Source: AC-32 sp963766375 (GTDB lineage Bacteria; Actinomycetota; Thermoleophilia; Gaiellales; Gaiellaceae). Taken from it: a stretch of DNA of 34,441 nt. Both the position numbers and the translations under genes were made by a program. Every line of letters starts with the position of its first letter. Position 1 is the stretch's first letter. Below the pieces are notes generated by a model. The model saw only the letters and a program-made list of their open reading frames with translations, searched no databases and had not been told where the DNA came from. Location: contig CAVXZG010000003.1 of NCBI GenBank assembly GCA_963766375.1, positions 1-34,441 on the forward strand, read 5' to 3'. Positions 16,534-23,192 of this stretch are shown piece after piece.

Positions 16534-16568
16534 GGGCTAGCCGAAAGCCGCCTCCACTTGAGCCCAGC

Positions 16569-16714
16569 GATCTGCCGGCGGAGCCGGGCTTGCCCGGCGG
16601 GAGCCTCACTCGCCCAGACCGGTTGCGAGAGGGCAAGTCGGCGGCTCCTGAAACGACTGAGTCACGCCTCCGCTGTCAAGGAGGGGGCTCGCGGGGAACC
16701 AGGGTTCCCCTGCG
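16569..16714 (-). repeat. dispersed structured repeat, copy 1 (partner at 24042-24190)
   Basis: About 146 bp, sharing three conserved blocks with the copy at 24042: a GCCGGGC-TT-GCCCGGC hairpin block (16583-16598), GGCGGCTCCTGAAACG, and CAAGGAGGGGG followed by the hairpin GGGGAACCAGGGTTCCCC (16693-16710). Segments between the blocks differ. On the minus strand the element begins 3 nt after the stop codon of the gene at 16718-16972. The GGAGCCG of block 1 can pair with the CGGCTCC of block 2, so a compact RNA fold is possible. Confidence 0.75.
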
Positions 16715-16717
16715 ATC

Positions 16718-16972
16718 TCACGCCGCTTGAATGTCGCAGCCGAGGTACATGAGGGCCTCGACCGCTTCGGTGACGAAGGCCGTGGCCTCGCGGCCGTCGG
16801 CGAAGGTGTAGGGGCCGGGCCTCAGGGGCTCGGTGCTCGCCACGCCTGCGGGAAAGACTTCCGCCTCGACGACGCAGGAGTCGCCGTGGTCTACGGCGCG
16901 CATCATCGCGACCGAGCGCCCGTCCTTGCGTGCGTGCCGGACGAAGAGCTCGCGGTCCACGTCGGTGCTCAC
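16718..16972 (-). CDS. small conserved protein coupled to the thioredoxin-fold protein
   Basis: An 84-residue soluble protein starting at GTG 16972, whose start overlaps the stop of the upstream gene (GTGA), so the two are translationally coupled. It carries a segment GPYTFADGREATAFVTEAVE and ends EALMYLGCDIQAA. There is no signal peptide, membrane segment or known catalytic motif, and I do not recognise the family. Its position downstream of a pilus-type promoter places it in the T4P regulon. A structured repeat follows its stop codon by 3 nt. Confidence 0.65.
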   Translation of the reverse strand: MSTDVDRELFVRHARKDGRSVAMMRAVDHGDSCVVEAEVFPAGVASTEPLRPGPYTFADGREATAFVTEAVEALMYLGCDIQAA

Positions 16973-17583
16973 GAGGCCAGGCTGGCCGCGTTGGCGACGG
17001 CCTGCGCAACGGTGTCGCGGTCGGCGAACCCGTTGAAGCGGACGAAGAGCGTTCGGGGGCGCTGGAAGACCAGCACGGCGGGCCCGTCGAGGACCCGGTC
17101 GGCTGCTGTCTGAGCGCCGGTCAGGAGCGAGGTAAGGGGGGAGACGACCTTCTCGTCGGCGACGCTGAACGCAACGAAACCGGCGCCCGCGAGGGCTGCT
17201 CCGTGCTTCGCCTCGTCGGTCGCCATTGCGTCCACGGACGAGCGGGGCGCGTAGAGGGAAACGACCACTACGGCGTGGGACGCGAGCGCGTGCGCAAGCG
17301 CGGCCGGCATTCCGTTGATCACCGTAGGCCCGGCGGGCTTTGCAGTCTTCTTCGCAGGCTTGGGCGCGACCTTCTTGGCCGACGCCTTGGCCAGCACCTT
17401 CTTCGTCTTGGCCGCGGCAGCCTTCTTGGCCGCCTTGTTCACCGGATGCAGCGGCTTGATCGTCTTGACCGCCGCCTGCGAGGAGCTCGGGCTGCCCCCG
17501 AGCAGCATGAAGCCTGCGGCTAGCGCAGCCACGGCCAGAACGAGCGCCGCAGCGAGAATCCGGACGCGGGGACTCAGGCTCAC
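16969..17583 (-). CDS. membrane-anchored protein with Lys/Ala linker and thioredoxin-like domain lacking CxxC
   Basis: About 204 residues. An N-terminal anchor (ILAAALVLAVAALAAGFMLL) is followed by a Lys/Ala/Pro-rich linker (residues about 40-83) resembling the linker of the PASTA-like protein. The C-terminal 120 residues look like a thioredoxin fold: a VVVVSLYAPRSSVDAM strand-helix, FVAFSVADEKVVSPL, and a cis-Pro-like DGPAVLVFQRPRTLFVRFNG. The place of the redox CxxC is occupied by APRSSVD, with no Cys, so it is probably not an oxidoreductase but a binding or scaffold module. GTG 17583 lies 7 nt after a sigma-28-like -10 element, predicting a leaderless mRNA. It is co-transcribed with the 84-residue gene downstream. 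A pilus-assembly role is inferred from promoter and location. Confidence 0.72.
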   Translation of the reverse strand: MSLSPRVRILAAALVLAVAALAAGFMLLGGSPSSSQAAVKTIKPLHPVNKAAKKAAAAKTKKVLAKASAKKVAPKPAKKTAKPAGPTVINGMPAALAHALASHAVVVVSLYAPRSSVDAMATDEAKHGAALAGAGFVAFSVADEKVVSPLTSLLTGAQTAADRVLDGPAVLVFQRPRTLFVRFNGFADRDTVAQAVANAASLAS

Positions 17584-17590
17584 GGTCTTC

Positions 17591-17618
17591 CTATCGGCAT
17601 ATCTGCGGCGGCCCTTGA
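17591..17618 (-). promoter_or_regulatory. sigma-28-like promoter of the thioredoxin-fold operon
   Basis: On the minus strand: TCAA (17618-17615), 16 nt, GCCGATAG (17598-17591), then 7 nt to GTG 17583. It is one of the best matches in the window. Confidence 0.65.
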
Positions 17619-17628
17619 CCCGGAATAC

Positions 17629-17658
17629 GCGAAGGGCGCGGTTCCCCGCGCCCTTCGC
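17629..17658 (-). terminator. hairpin after the pilin at 17682
   Basis: A perfect 13-bp stem, GCGAAGGGCGCGG against its complement, with a 4-nt loop. It lies 23 bp downstream of the pilin stop on the minus strand. No strong T-tract follows. The core AAGGGCGCGG is shared with the hairpin at 18622, as if the terminator was duplicated with the pilin gene. Confidence 0.75.
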
Positions 17659-17681
17659 AAACCGAGGAGTCGAGAGAGTGC

Positions 17682-18065
17682 TTAGCAGCTACCCGACTTG
17701 ATGTCGCCCGACGGGCCCGACTTGTGGTACTGGACGGTGCCCGGGACGGTGTTGACGATGCAGTAGGCCGTCGCGTTGGCGACCGAGATCTTGATGTTCT
17801 TGATCCCGGCGTCATACGAGCCCTGCAGCTTCGTCAGCGTGACGCCCGTGTAGCCGGTGGCGTGGTCGGCGTTGAACGCCTCCATGCCGGGGACGGCAGC
17901 GCGAACGTTGGCCTGCGCAGCGGACTTGTTGGCCCTGGTGCGGAAGCTCAGGTACGAGGGGATCGCGATCGCGAGCAGGATCCCGAGGATGATGATGACG
18001 ACGAGGAGCTCGATCAGCGTGAAACCGCGATCGTCTCTCGTCAGGCGGTGCCGCAAACGATTCAT
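17682..18065 (-). CDS. pilA: type IV major pilin (tandem copy 3 in transcription order)
   Basis: A 127-residue type IV prepilin. The leader MNRLRHRLTRDDRG is followed by the N-terminal helix FTLIELLVVIIILGILLAIA, with cleavage expected after Gly and Glu at mature position 5. The globular part contains RANKSAAQANVRAAVPGMEA and a short beta region closed by two cysteines (AYCIVN and the final SGSC), a typical disulfide-bounded D-region. The start ATG 18065 has GGAG upstream. Across a 229-bp block (17774-18002) it is identical in DNA to the pilin gene at 18670, while the gene between them differs. No good sigma-28-like promoter was found directly upstream, so it may be read from the copy before it. 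Confidence 0.93.
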   Translation of the reverse strand: MNRLRHRLTRDDRGFTLIELLVVIIILGILLAIAIPSYLSFRTRANKSAAQANVRAAVPGMEAFNADHATGYTGVTLTKLQGSYDAGIKNIKISVANATAYCIVNTVPGTVQYHKSGPSGDIKSGSC

Positions 18066-18129
18066 TCGTGGTGCTCCTTCGGCTGGGGTGCGTGCGGTGG
18101 CTCGGACTGGATCGGCGTGAGAGGCCCTC

Positions 18130-18157
18130 GAGCCACACCCCCGAACGGGTGAGGCTC
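18130..18157 (-). terminator. imperfect hairpin after the pilin at 18157
   Basis: GAGCC, a mismatch, then CACCC pair across a short loop immediately after the stop codon on the minus strand. There is no T-tract, so it may only partly stop transcription and allow read-through into the next pilin. Confidence 0.45.
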
Positions 18158-18543
18158 TAGCACTGGCCCGTCTTGATGTCCTGGGCGGGGCCTGACTTGT
18201 GGTAGGTCACGGTTCCCGGAGTGGTGTTCTCGATGCAGTAGCCGCCATTGGTCGCCGCGCGGATCGTGACGTTCTTGATGCCGGCGTCGTAGCTGCCCTG
18301 GAGCTTCGCGAGGTTGACGCCCACGTAGCCCGTGGCATGGTCGGCGTTGTAGGCCTCCATGCCCGGCACGGCGGCCCGCACGTTCGCCTGGGCGGCGGAC
18401 TTGTTCGCCCTGCCGCGAAAGCTGAGGTAGGAGGGGATCGCGATCGCGAGCAGGATCCCGAGGATGATGATCACGACCAGGAGCTCGATCAGCGTGAAGC
18501 CCTGGTCTCCGTGCGCGACGCGCTGCCGCAATCTCTTGGTCAT
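18157..18543 (-). CDS. pilA: type IV major pilin (tandem copy 2)
   Basis: A 128-residue prepilin with leader MTKRLRQRVAHGDQG and the same N-terminal helix FTLIELLVVIIILGILLAIA as its neighbours. It has diverged from them in the globular part: GYVGVNLAKLQ, VTIRAATNGGYC, IENTTPGTVTYH and a C-terminal AQDIKTGQC. The two D-region cysteines are kept. A clear GAAGGAG ribosome-binding site precedes ATG 18543, and a sigma-28-like promoter lies about 43 bp upstream. It probably makes a second pilin variant, either copolymerised or alternative. Confidence 0.93.
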   Translation of the reverse strand: MTKRLRQRVAHGDQGFTLIELLVVIIILGILLAIAIPSYLSFRGRANKSAAQANVRAAVPGMEAYNADHATGYVGVNLAKLQGSYDAGIKNVTIRAATNGGYCIENTTPGTVTYHKSGPAQDIKTGQC

Positions 18544-18585
18544 CGGTCTGTGCTCCTTCGGCTAGCTGAACGGTGGCTGCAGGCC

Positions 18586-18613
18586 TTATCGGCCTCAACC
18601 GCCATCGCCGTTA
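18586..18613 (-). promoter_or_regulatory. sigma-28-like promoter of the middle pilin
   Basis: On the minus strand: TAAC (18613-18610), 16 nt, GCCGATAA (18593-18586). The -10 element equals the full FliA/WhiG consensus GCCGATAA. A leader of about 35 nt with a Shine-Dalgarno site follows. Confidence 0.6.
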
Positions 18614-18621
18614 GGGCAAAA

Positions 18622-18649
18622 GAAAGGGCGCGGTTTCCCGCGCCCTTTC
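18622..18649 (-). terminator. intrinsic terminator after the pilin at 18670
   Basis: A perfect 12-bp stem (GAAAGGGCGCGG and its complement) with a loop of 4 nt or fewer, followed on the minus strand by TTTT. It lies 20 bp after the pilin stop and just before the next pilin promoter. Confidence 0.85.
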
Positions 18650-18669
18650 GAGTCGTGCAAGGCGGGTGC

Positions 18670-19062
18670 TTAGCAGCTGCCCGACTTGATGTCGCCCGAC
18701 GGGCCCGACTTGTGGTACTTGACGGTGCCCGGGACGGTGTTGACGATGCAGTAGGCAGTGCCGTTGGCGACCGAGATCTTGATGTTCTTGATCCCGGCGT
18801 CATACGAGCCCTGCAGCTTCGTCAGCGTGACGCCCGTGTAGCCGGTGGCGTGGTCGGCGTTGAACGCCTCCATGCCGGGGACGGCAGCGCGAACGTTGGC
18901 CTGCGCAGCGGACTTGTTGGCCCTGGTGCGGAAGCTCAGGTACGAGGGGATCGCGATCGCGAGCAGGATCCCGAGGATGATGATGACGACCAGGAGCTCG
19001 ATGAGGGTGAAACCTTCATCACGCCGCACCTGGCCGAGTCGGTGCGAAAGCCTTGCAAGCAT
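18670..19062 (-). CDS. pilA: type IV major pilin (tandem copy 1)
   Basis: A 130-residue prepilin with leader MLARLSHRLGQVRRDEG and helix FTLIELLVVIIILGILLAIA. The mature part is almost the same as that of the pilin at 17682; I see only a few differences, including KYHK for QYHK and NGTAYC for NATAYC. The D-region cysteines are present. A very strong AAGGAGGAG ribosome-binding site precedes ATG 19062 and an intrinsic terminator follows, which suggests this is the most highly expressed pilin, transcribed on its own. A weaker sigma-28-like box lies at 19124-19151. It is divergent from the pilT2 operon. Confidence 0.94.
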   Translation of the reverse strand: MLARLSHRLGQVRRDEGFTLIELLVVIIILGILLAIAIPSYLSFRTRANKSAAQANVRAAVPGMEAFNADHATGYTGVTLTKLQGSYDAGIKNIKISVANGTAYCIVNTVPGTVKYHKSGPSGDIKSGSC

Positions 19063-19123
19063 TCTTTACTCCTCCTTGAGGGGATGCGCAGGTGTGAACG
19101 TGGTGCGCAGATGGCTGCTCCGT

Positions 19124-19151
19124 GTATCGCCGCAGACCGTCTCGCCGCTCA
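19124..19151 (-). promoter_or_regulatory. weak sigma-28-like promoter candidate of the first pilin
   Basis: On the minus strand: TGAG (19151-19148), 16 nt, GGCGATAC (19131-19124). It keeps the same spacing as the better copies but departs from them in both boxes. The leader to ATG 19062 would be about 55 nt. Confidence 0.35.
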
Positions 19152-19201
19152 CCCCCCGATTGGGTGAACCGAGCCGCACGCAGATCGCTTGCGACAGACC
19201 C

Positions 19202-19229
19202 TCAAGTCAGGTAATGGCCCTGCCGATAG
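19202..19229 (+). promoter_or_regulatory. sigma-28-like promoter of the pilT2-pilMNO operon
   Basis: TCAA at 19202-19205, 16 nt, GCCGATAG at 19222-19229. GTG 19235 (5 nt on) and ATG 19244 (14 nt on) are in frame with each other, so the transcript is leaderless or has a very short leader. Confidence 0.65.
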
Positions 19230-19243
19230 CCAGCGTGCGGCCC

Positions 19244-20374
19244 ATGGCGGACACTCTCTATTCAATTGACGATCTGCTCGAGCAGATGGTGGCGCGAAAC
19301 GCCTCCGATCTGCACATTGCTGTGGGCGCGCACCCGGTCGTGCGCGTGCGCGGCAAGCTGGAGCCGCTCCAGGAAATCGCGCCTCTGACGCCCGAGGTCA
19401 CGCAGCAGCTGCTCTACCGGATCCTCTCGACCGAGCAGCAGAAGCATCTCGAGCTGAGCCGCCAGATCGACCTCGCGCACGCCATTCCGGGCCTCGCGCG
19501 CTTCCGTGTGAACATCTACTGGCAGCGCGAGTCACTCGGCGCAGCCTTCCGCCTGATCCCGACCGAGATCAAGACGCTCGAGGAGCTGGGCATCCCCACG
19601 GCGCTCCACGAGCTGACCGAGCGGCCGCGCGGGCTCGTGCTCGTGACCGGCCCGACCGGCTCCGGTAAGTCCACGACGCTCGCGGCGCTGATCGACGAGA
19701 TCAACCGCAAGCGCGCGGAGCACATTCTCACGATCGAGGACCCGATCGAGTTCGTGCACCGCCACAAGCGCTGCATCGTCAACCAGCGCGAGATCGGCGT
19801 CGACGCAACCAGCTTCGCGGAGGCTCTCCGCGCCGCGCTCCGCCAGGACCCGGACGTGATCCTCCTCGGCGAGATGCGCGACCTCGAGACGATCTCCACG
19901 GCCCTCACCGCGGCCGAGACCGGCCACCTCGTCTTCGCCACTCTCCACACCCAGAGCGCTCCGGGCACGATCGACCGCGTGGTCGACGCCTTCCCGGCGG
20001 GGCAGCAGGATCAGGTTCGAATCCAGCTCGCCGCGACGCTCGAAGGCATCGTCACCCAGGCGCTGCTCCCGACCGCCGACGGCGCCGGCCGCGTGCCCGC
20101 GCTCGAGATCCTCTTTCCCGACGACGCCGTCCGGAACCTGATCCGGCAGGCGAAGGTCGAACAGGTCTACTCCGTGATGCAGACCGGCACCGCACGCGGG
20201 ATGCAGACGATGGAGCAGTCGCTGGCCGACCTCACCCTGCGCGGCGTGATCACCCTCGATACAGCGCTTTCACGCTCGAGCCGGCCCGAGCAGCTCTACA
20301 GCCTGCTCGAGCGCGCCGGCTTCCAGGTGGAGGCGCCCGCCGAGGCCACTCCTCTACGGGTGGCTGAGGGCTAA
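19244..20374 (+). CDS. pilT: type IV pilus ATPase PilT (copy 2)
   Basis: A 376-residue PilT-family ATPase. Seen: the N-terminal ASDLHIAVGAHPVVRVRGKL; Walker A GPTGSGKST; the Asp box ILTIEDPIEF; Walker B region RQDPDVILLGEMRD; and the His box TGHLVFATLHTQSAPGTIDR. It has no tetracysteine, so it is PilT-like and not PilB. Its C-terminus (ALSRSSRPEQLYSLLERAGF) differs from that of PilT copy 1. ATG 19244 is the most conservative start; GTG 19235 adds three residues and would fit a leaderless mRNA. It heads an operon with pilM (2-bp gap), pilN, pilO and a PilP-like gene. Two PilT copies may divide retraction and surface-motility work, as PilT/PilU do elsewhere (family knowledge). Confidence 0.93.
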   Translation: MADTLYSIDDLLEQMVARNASDLHIAVGAHPVVRVRGKLEPLQEIAPLTPEVTQQLLYRILSTEQQKHLELSRQIDLAHAIPGLARFRVNIYWQRESLGAAFRLIPTEIKTLEELGIPTALHELTERPRGLVLVTGPTGSGKSTTLAALIDEINRKRAEHILTIEDPIEFVHRHKRCIVNQREIGVDATSFAEALRAALRQDPDVILLGEMRDLETISTALTAAETGHLVFATLHTQSAPGTIDRVVDAFPAGQQDQVRIQLAATLEGIVTQALLPTADGAGRVPALEILFPDDAVRNLIRQAKVEQVYSVMQTGTARGMQTMEQSLADLTLRGVITLDTALSRSSRPEQLYSLLERAGFQVEAPAEATPLRVAEG

Positions 20375-20376
20375 GC

Positions 20377-20505
20377 ATGGTCGACTGGAACAAGGAGATC
20401 AGTTTCGGGCGCAAGAACGAGCCCGCCGAGGAGCCGGAGGCCGTCGAGGAGACGCAGTCTCTGGAGCCCGTCGAGCTTCCCGAGCCCGAGCCCGTCGCTC
20501 GTTGA
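20377..20505 (+). pseudogene. pilM: 5' part of pilM, separated by a frameshift
   Basis: A 42-codon frame begins ATGGTCGACTGG two bases after the pilT2 stop. It encodes MVDWNKEISFGRKNE, then a Glu/Pro-rich tract, and stops at TGA 20503-20505. One base near 20500 shifts it into the frame that continues VDAGAQPGPAAELEPEP and on into pilM. The GAGCCC repeat units around the break are prone to slippage. I read it as the true N-terminus of pilM. Confidence 0.6.
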
Positions 20506-20569
20506 CGCCGGAGCCCAGCCCGGGCCCGCTGCCGAACTCGAGCCCGAGCCCCTGCCCGAGCCGGAGCCC

Positions 20570-21853
20570 GTGCTCGACCCCGTGGCCGAGGACAAGCCCG
20601 AGAAGAGCTCGCTGATGAAGAAAGAGATTTCGCTCTCGTTCCGGCGCAAGGCGAAGGAGCCGAAGCTGCCGAAGGTCGAGCTGGAGAACACCGAGCCAGA
20701 GGCCGAGGCGCCCGCGAAGCCGGCGCGCAAGAAGCGCTCCGACCGCACCCAGCGCGGCCTGCGCCGCCAGGGCGGGGCGCAGAAGCGAGCCAAGCGGGTC
20801 GTCGGCCTGAAGATCGGCGCCTCACAGCTCGCGGCCGCGCGCATCGTCAACAACGGCCATCCCGAGCTCGTGCAGGTCGCGCGTGAGGACCTCGCGGCAG
20901 GCATGATCGTGGGCGGCGAGCTGCGCGAGCCCGACCTCCTGGCCGACGCGCTGCGCTCCTTCTTCCGCAAGAACAAGCTTCCGCGCACGGGCGTGCGGTT
21001 GGGTATCGCCAACAACCGCATCGGCGTCCGCATCTTCGAGATCGCCGGCATCGACGACCCGAAGGCGCTCGAGAACGCGATCCGCTTCCGCGCCCAGGAG
21101 GCGCTCCCGATTCCGATCGAGGAGGCGGTGCTCGACTACCACGTCCTCAGTGAGCGCGTCGACGACGACGGTCAGAAAGTCCGCCGAATCTTGCTCGTCG
21201 TTGCTTACCGAGAACTGATCGACCGCTACGTCGCAGCCTGCAAGAAGGCCGGGATCCGCCTGGCCGGAATCGACCTCGAGGCGTTCGCGCTCCTGCGCGC
21301 GCTCGGCGATGCTCCTGCGGGAGAAGACGAAGCCCCGGCCGATGCCGCGCTCGTGGTGGTCTCGATCGGCCACGACCGCTCGACCTTTGCCGTCTCCGAC
21401 GGCCGCGTCTGCGAGTTCACCCGTGTCCTCGACTGGGGCGGCCAGACGCTCGACGTCGCAATCGCGCGTGAGCTCAATGTCGCGCCTTCCGAGGCGTCGC
21501 CCTTCAAGCGGGAGCTTTCGCTCGCCGCGCCGAATGTCCCCGAAGGCCTGACGCAGGAACAAGCTGACAACGCGCGCGAGGCTGTTCGCCGCCAGCTTCA
21601 GACCTTCGCGCGGGAGCTCGTCTCCTCGCTCCAGTTCTACCAGAACCAGCCCGGTTCCCTGGGCATCGGCGAGATCCTGATCACGGGCGGCACCGCTGGC
21701 CTTCCGGGCCTTGCGGACGAGCTGCAGCGCCTGATGGGCGTGCGCGTCGCCGTCGGAGACCCCCTGACGCGCGTGAAGCTCGGCCGCAAGGTGCGCGAGA
21801 CCGAACAGCTCGGCTCGCTCGCAGTCGCAATCGGCCTCGGGATCGAGGACTGA
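20570..21853 (+). CDS. pilM: type IV pilus inner-membrane platform protein PilM
   Basis: An actin/FtsA-like ATP-binding protein that sits under the inner membrane and binds the N-terminus of PilN. Seen: RVVGLKIGASQLAAARIV (phosphate-1 type strand-loop), FEIAGIDDPKALENAIRFRA, EALPIPIEEAVLDYHVL, VVSIGHDRSTFAVSDGR (phosphate-2 type), and ILITGGTAGLPGLADEL (adenosine motif). The region ahead is a long Glu/Pro/Lys-rich tail that contains KEISLSFRRK, an echo of the KEISFGRK in the detached N-terminus, so the tail is internally repeated. The frame is open from 20501; GTG 20570 is only a nominal start because the natural start is probably 20377, one frameshift upstream. pilN starts 2 bp after the stop. 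Confidence 0.88.
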   Translation: MLDPVAEDKPEKSSLMKKEISLSFRRKAKEPKLPKVELENTEPEAEAPAKPARKKRSDRTQRGLRRQGGAQKRAKRVVGLKIGASQLAAARIVNNGHPELVQVAREDLAAGMIVGGELREPDLLADALRSFFRKNKLPRTGVRLGIANNRIGVRIFEIAGIDDPKALENAIRFRAQEALPIPIEEAVLDYHVLSERVDDDGQKVRRILLVVAYRELIDRYVAACKKAGIRLAGIDLEAFALLRALGDAPAGEDEAPADAALVVVSIGHDRSTFAVSDGRVCEFTRVLDWGGQTLDVAIARELNVAPSEASPFKRELSLAAPNVPEGLTQEQADNAREAVRRQLQTFARELVSSLQFYQNQPGSLGIGEILITGGTAGLPGLADELQRLMGVRVAVGDPLTRVKLGRKVRETEQLGSLAVAIGLGIED

Positions 21854-21854
21854 C

Positions 21855-22472
21855 GTGCGCGCGATCAACCTTCTCCCCCGCGACGACAGCCGGCGCAACC
21901 AGAAGACACAGTGGATCGTCCTCGTCCCGGTCGCGGCCGCGGTTCTGCTCACGGCGCTGCTCTCGGTGACGTTCCTCTCCGCGAGCGGCAAGGTCAAGGA
22001 CAAGCAGGCCGAGCTTCAGTCGCTGAACGACACGCTGGCCGCGATTCCGACCCCTGACGCCTCGAAGATCCAGAGCCAGAACGCGCTCGCGACCGACAAG
22101 CAGGTTCGCGTGACCGCTCTGAGCGCCGCGCTTACCCGCCGCGTCGCCTGGGATCGAATTTTCCGCGAGCTCTCGCTCGTGCTGCCGGAAGACGTGTGGC
22201 TCACGACGCTCTCCGCACGGGCACCGGTCTCCTCGTCCATTCCGGTCGCGCCGGCCCCCGCCGCCGCGGGCACCGCGGTCGCGGCCTCGCAGTTCACGCT
22301 CGACGGCTACACGTACTCACACGCGGCCGTCGCGCGACTGCTGAGCAGGCTTTCCGTCATCCCCGACCTCGTCAACGTCCAGCTGCAGCAGAGCACGCTG
22401 ACCACGGTCGGCGTCTCGAAGGCCGTGCACTTCACCATTGCCGCCGACGTGCGGCAGGGAGGCGGGCAGTGA
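21855..22472 (+). CDS. pilN: type IV pilus alignment protein PilN
   Basis: A 205-residue bitopic membrane protein. Its N-terminus MRAINLLPRDDSRR is the conserved 'INLLP' peptide that docks in PilM. One transmembrane helix follows (WIVLVPVAAAVLLTALLSVTF), then a coiled-coil-like segment (KVKDKQAELQSLNDTLA) and a ferredoxin-like domain with AWDRIFRELSLVLPEDVWLT and FTLDGYTYSHAAVARLLSRL. The length and order are typical. GTG 21855 lies 2 bp after pilM and its end overlaps pilO by 4 nt, so these genes are tightly coupled. PilN pairs with PilO to link PilM to the rest of the machine. Confidence 0.9.
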   Translation: MRAINLLPRDDSRRNQKTQWIVLVPVAAAVLLTALLSVTFLSASGKVKDKQAELQSLNDTLAAIPTPDASKIQSQNALATDKQVRVTALSAALTRRVAWDRIFRELSLVLPEDVWLTTLSARAPVSSSIPVAPAPAAAGTAVAASQFTLDGYTYSHAAVARLLSRLSVIPDLVNVQLQQSTLTTVGVSKAVHFTIAADVRQGGGQ

Positions 22473-23185
22473 AGCGCCGCATCCCGCAGCCGCTTGTGAT
22501 CGGCCTGATCGTCCTCGGCTTCGCCGTGGCCGGCCTCGGCGGCTGGTTCATGCTGATCAGCCCACAGCGCTCGAAGGCTACGGAGCTCGACACGCAGATC
22601 GTGGACACGAACAACGCGATCTCGGCTGCTCGCGCGCTGACTCTAGAGGCGAAGAAGGGTGCCCAGATCCGTGTTGCCGACCTCTTCCGGCTGACGAAGG
22701 CGATGCCCGACCAGACCGACATGCCGGGGATCCTGCTTCAGCTCAACCAGGTCGCAGAGGACAGCGGCATCAGCTTCGAGCAGATCACGCCCTCGACGAC
22801 CGCGATGCCGGTCTCCGGCTACCTCGCCATCCCCATCACGGTCGAGTTCCAGGGGAACTTCTACGACCTCTCCGACTTTCTCTACCGCCTCCGGAACCTC
22901 GTCGACGTCCGACGCGGCGCTCTCGACGCGACCGGCCGCCTCTTCGCGATCGACTCGATCGAGTTCGCGGAGGCGTCGCCGCCCGGCTTCCCGGAGATTC
23001 GCGCACATCTCGTGATCGACGCGTTCGTCTTCGGCACCGGCACCGCGCCGACGGTCCCCGGCCCCACCGGAGCTCCGACCACCGGCGCGACCGGAGCGAC
23101 CGGCCCGACCGGGCCGACGACCACCGCTCCGACCACGACGACTCCGGCCTCCACCGACGCGACCGCGACCTCGGCGGGGACGTAG
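22469..23185 (+). CDS. pilO: type IV pilus alignment protein PilO with a collagen-like tail
   Basis: A 238-residue bitopic protein: a short cytoplasmic MKRRIPQP, one helix (LVIGLIVLGFAVAGLGGWFM), a coiled coil, then the PilO ferredoxin-like domain (MPGILLQLNQVAEDSGISFE, VEFQGNFYDLSDFLYRLRNL, RLFAIDSIEFAE). The last 50 residues are unusual: Gly-Pro-Thr and Gly-Ala-Thr triplets (GPTGAPTTGATGATGPTGP) followed by Thr-rich sequence, like a short collagen-like or wall-spanning stalk. GTG 22469 overlaps the pilN stop. PilO usually ends with its folded domain, so the tail may reach into the thick wall of a monoderm (inference). Confidence 0.88.
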   Translation: MKRRIPQPLVIGLIVLGFAVAGLGGWFMLISPQRSKATELDTQIVDTNNAISAARALTLEAKKGAQIRVADLFRLTKAMPDQTDMPGILLQLNQVAEDSGISFEQITPSTTAMPVSGYLAIPITVEFQGNFYDLSDFLYRLRNLVDVRRGALDATGRLFAIDSIEFAEASPPGFPEIRAHLVIDAFVFGTGTAPTVPGPTGAPTTGATGATGPTGPTTTAPTTTTPASTDATATSAGT

Positions 23186-23192
23186 GAGAACC

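Noticed and set aside
18109..18136. GCCGATCC on the minus strand ahead of the pilin at 18065
   Set aside because: No matching -35 box at 15-17 nt (GTGG at the expected site). The gene may be read from upstream.
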